A DNA stretch of 64,000 nt from Oscillospiraceae bacterium. GTDB taxonomy: Bacteria; Bacillota; Clostridia; Oscillospirales; Oscillospiraceae. Shown in pieces: positions 24,540 through 32,214 of this stretch. The notes below the pieces were generated by a model. The model was not told the origin of the DNA. It made no database searches and saw only the letters and a program-made list of their open reading frames with translations. The position numbers and the translations under genes are program-made. Numbering within the stretch: position 1 is the stretch's first letter; the number at the start of each line of letters is the position of its first letter. The stretch is from NCBI GenBank assembly GCA_902778665.1, contig CACYYN010000005.1:1-64000 (forward strand), given 5' to 3'.

Positions 24540-25433
24540 ATGAAAAACCGTCCGAACCAGTATGTGCTTGACAGAAAAAGCTTCTGTGGAAAGGCAGCCA
24601 TACTCTGCCTCTTCCTTGCGATGGTTTTCCGTTGCGTGGGCGGTCTTCTGAATCTGACCATTTTTGAAGACCCTTTTGCAACCGTGGAGTTTCTCCTGCC
24701 TGTGGGTTGCTGCATTCTGTACATTCTCTGCATTCTGATCTTCGGCAGAAGATGGTTTAAGATTTCGGTTGTGCCCTTTCTGCTGGGTGTGATGGCCTGC
24801 GTGCTCAGGCTCTACTCCTATGACAATCTCCTCCAGCAGGAGGCATCTTTTGAAAGGATCCTCTGCAGCATCTTCTTTTACCTGATTGTGGCGTCTGCCT
24901 ATTCCGGCATCGTTCTGGGTTCCCTGCGGGGGAAGACCCTTCTGCTGCTCCTCTTCCTGGTGCCTCTGGGCAGCCATGCCTGGTTTGAGATTTACCCCCT
25001 CTTCCGTGACGGGATCCGGGTGGAGCCCTCTCTGATCCTGATGGAGCTGAGCGTCCTGTGTGTGATCTTTGCCATGCTGTTTGCCGCGGCCGGCATGCAT
25101 CTGGGTGTGCCGGGCAGCAGGAGCACCGGCAGCAAGCCCGCCCCTGAGACGGAGGAGACGGATGCTGCCCCTGCAGCCGCTCCCGCAGAGCCCTCTGCCG
25201 CCGAGCGTGTTGAGGCCCCTGCCGCTGCTGCCGAAGCTGTTGGCGAGGCCCCTGCTGAAGAGCCTTTCGCACCTGCATCCGCCCCCGCGGCGGAAGCGGA
25301 TGAGGAAGAGGACACGGAAGAAGAGGACGGTTATGATCCATTCGCACCCTCTCCCATTCATCTTACGCTGAATCCCGATCTGGATGAAGACCGACCGGAA
25401 GGGGAAGCGGGACAGGATGGGGCTGATGCCTGA
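24540..25433 (+). CDS. Membrane protein with acidic Ala/Glu-rich tail
   Basis: 297 residues. Five to six hydrophobic segments lie in the first 190 residues (for example AAILCLFLAMVFRCV, FLLPVGCCILYILCILIF, LLLLLFLVPLGSHAW, LSVLCVIFAMLFAAAG). A low-complexity Ala/Pro/Glu tail of about 95 residues ends in acidic repeats. The start is ATG 24540 by position. The stop overlaps the next ATG (TGATG), so it is translationally coupled to the TPR-LRR gene. Function unknown; possibly a membrane scaffold for that partner. Confidence 0.7.
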   Translation: MKNRPNQYVLDRKSFCGKAAILCLFLAMVFRCVGGLLNLTIFEDPFATVEFLLPVGCCILYILCILIFGRRWFKISVVPFLLGVMACVLRLYSYDNLLQQEASFERILCSIFFYLIVASAYSGIVLGSLRGKTLLLLLFLVPLGSHAWFEIYPLFRDGIRVEPSLILMELSVLCVIFAMLFAAAGMHLGVPGSRSTGSKPAPETEETDAAPAAAPAEPSAAERVEAPAAAAEAVGEAPAEEPFAPASAPAAEADEEEDTEEEDGYDPFAPSPIHLTLNPDLDEDRPEGEAGQDGADA

Positions 25434-27280
25434 TGAACAAGCACGAAAAAGCCCCCCCTCGGCACGACAGCTATGAAAGCTATCTTGCCAGACGGCGGGT
25501 GGAGGAGGCAGGCAACTCACTGCCGGTCTACCGACGGTCTCGCTCACCGGAGAAGGTGAGAAGGAGCAGAATCATCTTTTTTACCCTGGTGGCTTCGGCG
25601 GCACTGCTGGTGTCGGCCCTGGCCTTCATGATCCGCACCATTCAGGAAAATCAGGCGTACGACCGTTATATTGAGACCGCCCAGATGAATATGCTCGAGG
25701 GCGATTATGACAGCGCTCTTTCTCTCCTGCGCAAAGCGGGCTCCATTGATTTTTCGGATGACTGTCTTCTTCTCATGGCCCAGTGCTATGAGGCCCAGGG
25801 TAACTATGACAGAGCTATCGAAGCTCTTCGCAACATGACCTCCACCGACGCTGCCATCACTTCCAAAATTGCCTCCATTGAGGCAAAGAAGAAGATCAAG
25901 GCCAACGCAGGCCTTGTCTCCGTGGCCGGGTCTTCCCACAGCATCACCGAGACCAGCCTCGTGCTGGACAATCGCTCCCTGGGAGACGGCGTCTTAACCG
26001 AAATTGCCAAGATGTATGCTCTCAGCAATCTCTCTCTGGCGGGCAACGGCATCACGGATATTTCGCCCCTCAGCGCACTCGGCGGCCTCACCACGCTGAA
26101 TCTCAGCAACAACGCCATCAGCGACCTCTCGGCCCTCTCATCCCTCACTTCGCTGCGCACCCTTTATCTGGACGGAAATCCGATCACGGATTTCTCTCCC
26201 CTCTACTCCCTCCCGTCCCTTACAACCCTCAGCATCAAGGGCATCAGCATGACGGATGAGGCCCTCCGCGCCCTCTCCAACGCGCTGCCCAGCTGTGCCA
26301 TCAACGGGGCGAAGACCACGGAGAACAATCAGATTATCGCGCTCGGCGGTGAGACCTTTCAGGCGGATGTGACGTCCCTTGATCTCAGCGGCCGGGCACT
26401 GACGGATATTTCAGCCCTCTCCGCCTGCCGGAATCTCACATCCCTGAACTTAAGCGGCAATGCCATATCCGACATTACCCCCCTGATGGACATCCCAGCC
26501 CTGCAGGATCTCATCCTCTCTTATAACAGCATCTCAGATCTCCGCCCGCTGATGGGGCTTACGTCCATCCGCACGCTGGATGTGTCCTACAATGCTGTGT
26601 CCTCCACGGTGCCGCTTACCGGCCTTGTCTCCCTGCAGGATCTCAACCTTGCGGGCAATCCGGTCAGCAACTTCACGGGGCTTGCGGGGCTGACCAACCT
26701 GAAATCTCTCAACCTTTCCTCCACCGGCATTGATGATGCGGCCTCCGTGGGCCTTTACGGCCTCACCGGGCTGAGCCAGCTGAATCTGGAGAATAACCCC
26801 GCCTTCACCGGCGACGGCTATGATAAGCTCCGCTCCTATATGCCCGGGTGCAGAATTCTCCATTCCGACCTGGTCTACTCCGTCCCGGCCCAGTCGTTAA
26901 CCATTTCCTCCAACACCACCGTGCTGGATCTTGCCAACCGCGGCGTCAGCGATCTCTCTTTCCTCATGCAGCTGAGCAACCTGGTCTCTGCCAATCTCAG
27001 CCGCAATTCCATCTCCGGCGTCAACGCCTTTCAGTATACCGACAGCCGCTGGACCCTCACCTCCCTCGACCTCAGCTACAACAGCATCACGGACGTGACG
27101 GGGCTCTCCGGATTGCAGAACCTGACGACGCTGGATCTTTCCAACAACCTTATCACCAATATCATGCCGCTCTATACGCTGCGCAATCTCCGCGAGCTGA
27201 ACGTAACCGGCAATCCGCTCTCGGCCGATCAGATCCGCGATCTCAACGCCATCCTCCCGTCCTGCTTTATTCGGTACTGA
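25433..27280 (+). CDS. Membrane-anchored TPR plus leucine-rich-repeat protein
   Basis: 615 residues. A basic cytoplasmic N-terminus leads to one membrane helix (about 43-63, IIFFTLVASAALLVSALAF). Two TPR-like units follow (about 73-145: MLEGDYDSALSLLRKAG, QCYEAQGNYDRAIEALRN). About 17 internalin-like 22-residue leucine-rich repeats come next (about 170-610, LTTLNLSNNAISDLSALSSL style), in two or three blocks split by non-LRR inserts near 280 and 480. Topology predicts the TPR-LRR part outside. This suggests a surface or envelope binding protein. Confidence 0.85.
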   Translation: MNKHEKAPPRHDSYESYLARRRVEEAGNSLPVYRRSRSPEKVRRSRIIFFTLVASAALLVSALAFMIRTIQENQAYDRYIETAQMNMLEGDYDSALSLLRKAGSIDFSDDCLLLMAQCYEAQGNYDRAIEALRNMTSTDAAITSKIASIEAKKKIKANAGLVSVAGSSHSITETSLVLDNRSLGDGVLTEIAKMYALSNLSLAGNGITDISPLSALGGLTTLNLSNNAISDLSALSSLTSLRTLYLDGNPITDFSPLYSLPSLTTLSIKGISMTDEALRALSNALPSCAINGAKTTENNQIIALGGETFQADVTSLDLSGRALTDISALSACRNLTSLNLSGNAISDITPLMDIPALQDLILSYNSISDLRPLMGLTSIRTLDVSYNAVSSTVPLTGLVSLQDLNLAGNPVSNFTGLAGLTNLKSLNLSSTGIDDAASVGLYGLTGLSQLNLENNPAFTGDGYDKLRSYMPGCRILHSDLVYSVPAQSLTISSNTTVLDLANRGVSDLSFLMQLSNLVSANLSRNSISGVNAFQYTDSRWTLTSLDLSYNSITDVTGLSGLQNLTTLDLSNNLITNIMPLYTLRNLRELNVTGNPLSADQIRDLNAILPSCFIRY

Positions 27281-27316
27281 CGGGCAGCCGGGCAGAAAGA
27301 ATTCCCGCATAGGGGC

Positions 27317-27345
27317 TTCAGTTTCGGCGGAATTTATGTTATAAT
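27317..27345 (+). promoter_or_regulatory. Promoter of hpf
   Basis: TTCAGT at 27317-27322, a 17-base spacer, TATAAT at 27340-27345. A small inverted repeat (CACCGAATGGTG) sits in the leader. Confidence 0.55.
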
Positions 27346-27405
27346 GGATGCACCGAATGGTGTACCGATAATCGTCCATTTTCCACAAAAGAAAGGAGCA
27401 CTATT

Positions 27406-27960
27406 ATGAAATTCACATTCACAGAAAAGCGTATGGGTTCTTCCGAGGAACTCAGAGAGTATTCCCGCCGCAAAATCGGCAAGCTCGACCGGTTTTTCAA
27501 AACCGAGGCAGAGGCTTTTGTAACCTTCAGCCTGGAGAGAGGGAGATACCTCGCTGAAATCACCATTCACAACAACGGCATGTACTACCGTGCCAGTGAG
27601 CTGACGTCTGACATGTACGCCTCTGTTGATTCCGGCGTGGCAGCTATCGAACGCCAGATCCGCCGCAACAAGACCCGCCTGGAGAAGCGTCTCCGCGAGG
27701 GTGCCTTTGAAAAAGAGCATGTTCCTTCCTATGCCCCTGCAGAAGAGGAGAAGGAGGATGAAGAATTCAAAATCATCCGCAGCAAGCATTTCTCCATCAA
27801 ACCCATGTCCCCCGAAGAGGCTATCCTGCAGATGAATCTGCTGGGCCATGAGTTCTTTGTGTTTAAAAACATGCAGGAAGACGAAGCGGTCTCCGTGGTC
27901 TACAAGCGTAAGCAGGGCGGCTACGGTCTGATCTGCGACGACGGAACGCAGGAGGAATAA
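27406..27960 (+). CDS. hpf: Ribosome hibernation promoting factor (long form)
   Basis: 184 residues. The N-terminal S30AE/YfiA domain (about 1-100, MKFTFTEKRMGSSEELREYSRRKIGKL, VERQIRRNKTRLEKR-like helix) joins an acidic linker. The C-terminal dimerisation domain (about 125-180) carries IIRSKHFSIKPMSPEEAILQMNLLGHEFFVF. Long HPF promotes 100S ribosome dimers in stationary phase or stress. GAAAGGAGC precedes ATG 27406. Confidence 0.93.
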   Translation: MKFTFTEKRMGSSEELREYSRRKIGKLDRFFKTEAEAFVTFSLERGRYLAEITIHNNGMYYRASELTSDMYASVDSGVAAIERQIRRNKTRLEKRLREGAFEKEHVPSYAPAEEEKEDEEFKIIRSKHFSIKPMSPEEAILQMNLLGHEFFVFKNMQEDEAVSVVYKRKQGGYGLICDDGTQEE

Positions 27961-28008
27961 ATTCTCCGCAGCTTTCCCGATTTATTTCACTAAAATCAGG
28001 AAAAGCTG

Positions 28009-28037
28009 TTGAATTGCACCGCGTTTCGTTGTATAAT
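28009..28037 (+). promoter_or_regulatory. Promoter of the LysM coiled-coil gene
   Basis: TTGAAT at 28009-28014, a 17-base spacer, TATAAT at 28032-28037. Confidence 0.7.
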
Positions 28038-28080
28038 TACCTATCCACGCATGAATTATACAGCAGGAGAGTACAAGCAT

Positions 28081-29850
28081 ATGGCTGATCAGAAGAAGAC
28101 TCCCGTAAGTGGGAAGACAGACTATACAAAAATTGTTGCAATTGCTCTTGCGGTCTGTGCGGTTGTCGCCCTTATCCTCGGCATCAACCTGGGCAATGTG
28201 TCCGGAAAGCTGAAGAAGAGTGTTGACGAAGCTGCAAAGCTGACGGAGACGGTCACTCAGAAAGAAGAGGAGATCACCGCCATCACCGCCGAGAAGGAAG
28301 AGGCTGTGGCAGCCGCCATCGCCGAGAAGGAAGAGGCCGTTGCTGCGGTCACTGCCGAGAAGGAAGAGGCTGTTGCCGCCGTCGTGGCAGAGAAGGAAGA
28401 AGCCGTCGCAGCCGTAACGGCTGAGAAGGAAGAGGCCGAGGCTGCTGCCGCTGTGGCACTTGCCGAGAAGGAAGAGGCCGTCACCACCCTTCGTATGCGC
28501 GATGAAGACCCCGATTCCTATGTGGCCATGGAGGTTGAGAAGCAGGTTGCCGAGAGAACGGCCGCCTTTGAAACCCAGCTCCAGTCCATGAAGGAAGAGG
28601 CTGCCGCAGCAGCCGAAGAGGCAGAGAAGAAGTTCGCCGATCTGACCGCCGGACAGGACAGTGCCATTGCTGCCGCTGTTGCCGAGCATGAAGAGGCGAT
28701 GACCCTTGCTCATGCCGCCGACAAGGAAGAGGCCCTGGCCGCTGCCGCTGCCCAGCATGAAGAAGCCCTGGCCGCTGCCGCCCTCGAGAAAGAGGAGGCA
28801 CTGCAGGCCGCTGCCGACGACAAGGCCGATGCCCTTGCCGCAGCCGATGCCGAGAAGGCTGAAGCACTTGCCGCTGCCGCTGCCGAACATGAGGAAGCTC
28901 TCGCCGCTGCCGCCGCCCAGCATGAAGAAGCCCTGGCCGCTGCCGCCGCCGATAAGGAAGAGGCACTTGCCACTGCCGAAAACGACAAGGCGGAAGCTCT
29001 TGCCGCTGCTGCCGAGCAGGCCGCTGCCGACAAGGCCGAGGCTCTCGAAGCCGCCGCTGCCGAAAAGGCTGAGGCTCTCGAAGCTGCCGCTGCCGACAAG
29101 GCCGAGGCTCTGGAAGCTGCCGCTGCCGACAAGGCTGAGGCACTGGAAGCTGCCGCTGCAGACAAGGCCGAGGCTCTGGAAGCCGCTGCCGCCGAAAAGG
29201 CTGAAGCACTGGAAGCTGCCGCTGCCGCTGCTGCTGCCGACAAGGCCGAAGCACTGGAAGCTGCCGCCGAAGCCGCTGCCGAAGACAAGGCCCAGGCTCT
29301 GGAAGCTGCCGAAAATCAGAGACTTGCCGATCTGGAAGCTGCCGAGAATCAGAGACTTGCTGATCTGGAAGCTGCCGAAAACCAGCGTCTGCAGGATCTG
29401 GAGAATCTGGCAAAAGAGCATGAGATTGAAATCAAAGACATTCGCAAGGCTCACCGCGTAGAGCTCCTCAAGCTGAAGAAGGTTCTGGAAGATGACCTTG
29501 AAAAGCTGCAGGCTGAATACGAAATCACCGAGGAAGAGCTGAACAACGCCTCCGAAGATGATGCCGAGCTGATCCAGCAGATCAAGGATAAGATCGTCAA
29601 CCTGAAGGAGCAGATTAATCAGCAGGCCGCTCTGATTGAAGAGCTCAACCACCTCCTGGGCAACAGAGGCTATGAGTTCAATGAAGAGGGCGACGTGATC
29701 TACACCGTCACCAAGGGCGACACCCTGGCCAAGATCTGCGCAAAGTGCGGTCTCGACTACTGGAAGAACAGTGCCGAAATCCTTGAGATCAACGGTCTGA
29801 AGAATGAGAATGAAATCTTCATCGGCCAGATCCTCAAGCTCCCCGGCTGA
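28081..29850 (+). CDS. Membrane-anchored Ala/Glu-rich coiled-coil protein with C-terminal LysM
   Basis: 589 residues. A short cytoplasmic N-terminus and one membrane helix (about 19-40, IVAIALAVCAVVALILGIN) lead to roughly 470 residues of repetitive alpha-helix built from EKEEAVAAV and AAADKAEALEA-type units. A LysM domain closes the protein (about 541-589, YTVTKGDTLAKICAKCGLDYW ... IFIGQILKLPG). LysM binds peptidoglycan, so the rod probably spans from membrane to wall as a spacer or tether. ATG 28081 is chosen for the AGGAGAG site and because the upstream promoter excludes earlier starts. Confidence 0.85.
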   Translation: MADQKKTPVSGKTDYTKIVAIALAVCAVVALILGINLGNVSGKLKKSVDEAAKLTETVTQKEEEITAITAEKEEAVAAAIAEKEEAVAAVTAEKEEAVAAVVAEKEEAVAAVTAEKEEAEAAAAVALAEKEEAVTTLRMRDEDPDSYVAMEVEKQVAERTAAFETQLQSMKEEAAAAAEEAEKKFADLTAGQDSAIAAAVAEHEEAMTLAHAADKEEALAAAAAQHEEALAAAALEKEEALQAAADDKADALAAADAEKAEALAAAAAEHEEALAAAAAQHEEALAAAAADKEEALATAENDKAEALAAAAEQAAADKAEALEAAAAEKAEALEAAAADKAEALEAAAADKAEALEAAAADKAEALEAAAAEKAEALEAAAAAAAADKAEALEAAAEAAAEDKAQALEAAENQRLADLEAAENQRLADLEAAENQRLQDLENLAKEHEIEIKDIRKAHRVELLKLKKVLEDDLEKLQAEYEITEEELNNASEDDAELIQQIKDKIVNLKEQINQQAALIEELNHLLGNRGYEFNEEGDVIYTVTKGDTLAKICAKCGLDYWKNSAEILEINGLKNENEIFIGQILKLPG

Positions 29851-29880
29851 TCGGCACACCTACCCCCGATAAAACACGAA

Positions 29881-29915
29881 TCCCTGCAGAGGACATCCTC
29901 TGCAGGGATTTTTTT
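29881..29915 (+). terminator. Terminator after LysM gene
   Basis: Perfect 12-bp stem TCCCTGCAGAGG / CCTCTGCAGGGA with a 4-base loop and seven T residues. The last bases overlap the stop codon of the convergent GNAT gene. Confidence 0.9.
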
Positions 29916-30639
29916 ATCCTTCTGCCGGTCTGTATTCATAGACCAGCCTGTCAAATATGCGTGCTCCGACTTCAATGTCGTTCTTCTCCGTGCAGACGAG
30001 CTTCATCCCTGCCTTTTCCAGTACCCTTCGGGAAGCGATGTTTTCAGACGCGCACCATGCCGTCACGCAATGGATGCCTTCATTTCCCGTCAGATAATCC
30101 AGCACCTTCTTCAGGGCGGCAGTCGCAAGGCCGCGCCTCTGCCAGCCGGGCACGACACTGAAGCCGACCTCAATCCGATCATCCTGAAAATCATAGGCCC
30201 CGATTGTTCCGACGATCACATCATCCATATCCATGATCCAGGAATAGACATGCTCGTCCCGGTAACTGTCGATAAAGCCGCGCACGGTTTCCTGCGCCAT
30301 CTCCGCTGTCGCGTAGGGGTTCCACCCTGAGTATGCGGACAGTGCCGGATCTGTTCCCAGATACCGATAGAGATCAGGCGCGTCATCCATGCGGTATCTG
30401 CGCAGCACCATACGCTCCGTATGTAATTCCACGGTTCCGTGCACTTCGATTTCCTCTATGGAAACGATCTGGGATTTATAGATCAGACAGTCTTCTATGA
30501 AAACACCGTCCTCCTCACCGCCGTATTCACATTCCAGGAAGTCGGCATTTCCATACTCCGCCATGCCGGAGTAGGTTTCGCCCCATTTGTCCGTCAGGCG
30601 GACGTGTTTTCCGTCGTATTTTGAAAGGTCCATAGCCAT
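29914..30639 (-). CDS. GNAT acetyltransferase with N-terminal Sm-like domain
   Basis: 241 residues. Residues about 1-62 form a short beta-barrel-like domain (DGKHVRLTDKWGETYSGMAEY). Residues about 70-235 are a RimJ-type GNAT domain (TERMVLRRYRMDDAPDLYRYL, VGTIGAYDF, IEVGFSVVPGWQRRGLATAALKKVLDYL, SENIASRRVLEKAGM). It transfers acetyl from acetyl-CoA to an amine; substrate unknown. ATG 30639 is chosen because GCAGGAGAAAA precedes it. Confidence 0.85.
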   Translation of the reverse strand: MAMDLSKYDGKHVRLTDKWGETYSGMAEYGNADFLECEYGGEEDGVFIEDCLIYKSQIVSIEEIEVHGTVELHTERMVLRRYRMDDAPDLYRYLGTDPALSAYSGWNPYATAEMAQETVRGFIDSYRDEHVYSWIMDMDDVIVGTIGAYDFQDDRIEVGFSVVPGWQRRGLATAALKKVLDYLTGNEGIHCVTAWCASENIASRRVLEKAGMKLVCTEKNDIEVGARIFDRLVYEYRPAEG

Positions 30640-30693
30640 TTTTCTCCTGCGTATATCGTTTCCGGTTTCCTCCGTTTCCGGACTTCTCAACCT

Positions 30694-31590
30694 TTATTCT
30701 GAAACCTTGCTTTTCCTGCTAAAGAGAAAGATGGAAAGCAGGACAAGAAGAATCCCGAGAATCTTCACGCCTGTCACGCTCTCCGAAAAGGCAAACACGC
30801 CGATCACCGTCGCAACCACAAGCTCAATTGACGCGATCACCGGAACTTTGCTGGTCTCCTTCATTTCAGACAGACCGTCGAAATAGAGGGCGTAAGCAAG
30901 CGCAGTGGGAATCAGCCCGAAGAGAAGCCCGCACAGAAGGAGCTTGCCGTTGAAGGGGACCTCCACACTCATCCACGGGCGGCGTACGAGGGCAATGAAA
31001 AGGCAGCCGAAAAACAGGTTATACGTTGCCACCGCGAAGGGGGAGGCTTCCTCCTGCATGGCGATCCTCCCGATCACGGCGGTCATGGCGTATGTAAAGC
31101 CGGCGCCAACCCCGACCAGAATCCCGAGGGGCGCCAGCGACGCAGCACTGAAATCTCCGCCGGTGGCTGTGAAGGCGCACCCCGCCACATTCACCAGCAG
31201 GGCAATCCATTTCAGCACGTCCAGCTTCTCTCGGAAGAGCAGCATCGACGCAATGCTTGTAAAGATTGGCGCCGTATACAAAAGGACAGAGCCGACGGAC
31301 ATCCCGTTCATGCTGATGGACATACTGTACAGAATGTTGAATATCCCCTGGCAGACGATGCCCAGCAGGACGCAGGACAGCAGTGTCTTTCGCCCGATGC
31401 GAAATGCTTTAGGCCTGTCAATGATCACCGTCATGCCTGCCAGCGCAGCGGTGCCGAACAACAGTCGGAGAAAGCTGGTATAGGACGGTGAGGAGCCCTG
31501 CGCCTCCATCAGCTTGACAAACAGCCCGATGCTGCCCCAGAGACATCCGGTAATGAATATTTTGATAAAGCTCTTGTATTCTGAGTTCAT
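30694..31590 (-). CDS. EamA/DMT-family transporter
   Basis: 298 residues with ten predicted membrane helices in two EamA halves (GCLWGSIGLFVKLM ... ; GILVGVGAGFTYAMTAVIGR ...). Typical motifs are SFLRLLFG near the start of the first repeat and TALAYALYFDGLS in the second. Members export or import amino acids and other metabolites; the substrate cannot be read. ATG 31590 (MNSEYKSF) is preferred; TTG 31614 is possible. Confidence 0.88.
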   Translation of the reverse strand: MNSEYKSFIKIFITGCLWGSIGLFVKLMEAQGSSPSYTSFLRLLFGTAALAGMTVIIDRPKAFRIGRKTLLSCVLLGIVCQGIFNILYSMSISMNGMSVGSVLLYTAPIFTSIASMLLFREKLDVLKWIALLVNVAGCAFTATGGDFSAASLAPLGILVGVGAGFTYAMTAVIGRIAMQEEASPFAVATYNLFFGCLFIALVRRPWMSVEVPFNGKLLLCGLLFGLIPTALAYALYFDGLSEMKETSKVPVIASIELVVATVIGVFAFSESVTGVKILGILLVLLSIFLFSRKSKVSE

Positions 31591-31610
31591 GTCTGCCTGT
31601 ATTCTCTCCC

Positions 31611-31841
31611 TCAAAATCCTGTTCTGTCGGGATGATTATATCCCGGAATGCAAAATCCTGTAAAGAATAAATTGAGAGAAAAAGGGGAGAGCAGGTATGA
31701 TTTTGTTCTTTTTCGATCAATAAAGTCTTTCATTAGCTGGGATTTCCCGGAACGCCTGATTCCGGTGATGATTTTGATATCTGGAGTCCCCCTTAGATTG
31801 CTGAGGCGATTAAGCAACGAAGAGCGTTCAATCAGCTTCAT
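31611..31841 (-). pseudogene. 5' fragment of an AAA+ (DUF4143-type) ATPase gene
   Basis: The frame starts [41 protein letters not shown], the exact N-terminal pattern of the common 400-residue AAA ATPase/DUF4143 proteins, including the Walker A GIRRSGKS. After about 47 residues the homology stops and unrelated codons run to a stop. The remaining 85-90 percent of the gene is absent, so it is a truncated relic, possibly from a deletion that joined it to the transporter locus. Confidence 0.75.
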
Positions 31842-31934
31842 GTCAGCATCATCACTTTCAAAACTCTAAAGAAATTTAACTTTTGAAACTGGTAACAGTC
31901 CCGTAATCGTTCCAAGTGTACTTTTCCGCTTCTT

Positions 31935-31963
31935 CAGAAAAAATACCTCCACGTTCGTGGAGG
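31935..31963 (-). terminator. Hairpin with T run on minus strand
   Basis: CCTCCACG (31946-31953) and CGTGGAGG (31956-31963) form a perfect 8-bp stem with a 2-base loop. On the minus strand it is followed by TATTTTTT. Confidence 0.55.
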
Positions 31964-32095
31964 ATTCTCATAATTCATTTGTTGTTGACTTCATGATGGA
32001 ATTGTTATAGAGTAAAGATGCAAGGGGCTTATACCTCCGTTTCCGGCGGTCAGCTCCTGGCAGGTTAAGTTCTTACAGTAGAATTAATCTAGTAC

Positions 32096-32133
32096 AGAAT
32101 CGCCACCGGGCCGGGTGGCGGTTCTGCTTTTTT
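32096..32133 (+). terminator. Rho-independent terminator, no obvious gene upstream
   Basis: AGAA.CGCCACC pairs with GGTGGCG.TTCT across a 6-base loop, then TTTTTT (32128-32133). No protein-coding gene precedes it on the plus strand within 500 bases. Confidence 0.75.
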
Positions 32134-32167
32134 GCTACCATTTTACGATATCATGTTATATTCTCTC

Positions 32168-32196
32168 AAAAGAGAAAACCGCCCTTTCGGGCGGCT
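32168..32196 (-). terminator. Terminator of the zinc-ribbon protein gene
   Basis: On the minus strand the CCGCCC / GGGCGG stem (32194-32189 and 32184-32179, GAAA loop) is followed by TTTTCTCTTTT, 20 bases after the gene's stop codon. Confidence 0.8.
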
Positions 32197-32214
32197 TATG
32201 TATTTATAGCAGCT

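Larger units (their letters stand above)
31842..32214. other. Gene-free stretch with three hairpins, possible small RNA unit
   Basis: 373 bases without a convincing gene. It contains a minus-strand terminator-like hairpin, a weak promoter-like TTGACT at 31985-31990, and a strong plus-strand terminator ending at 32133. A short frame (ATG 32017, MQGAYTSVSGGQLLAG) lies between the last two. A small transcript of about 120 bases could be made here. Nothing in it is recognised. Confidence 0.4.

Noticed and set aside
27982-29859. 625-codon Gly/Ser/Leu-rich open frame on the minus strand
   Set aside because: Shadow of the Ala/Glu-rich repeat coding region of the LysM gene; low complexity only.
31946-31963. 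Perfect short hairpin considered as an IS200/IS605 end
   Set aside because: No TnpA or TnpB remnant nearby; the minus-strand T run fits a terminator better.
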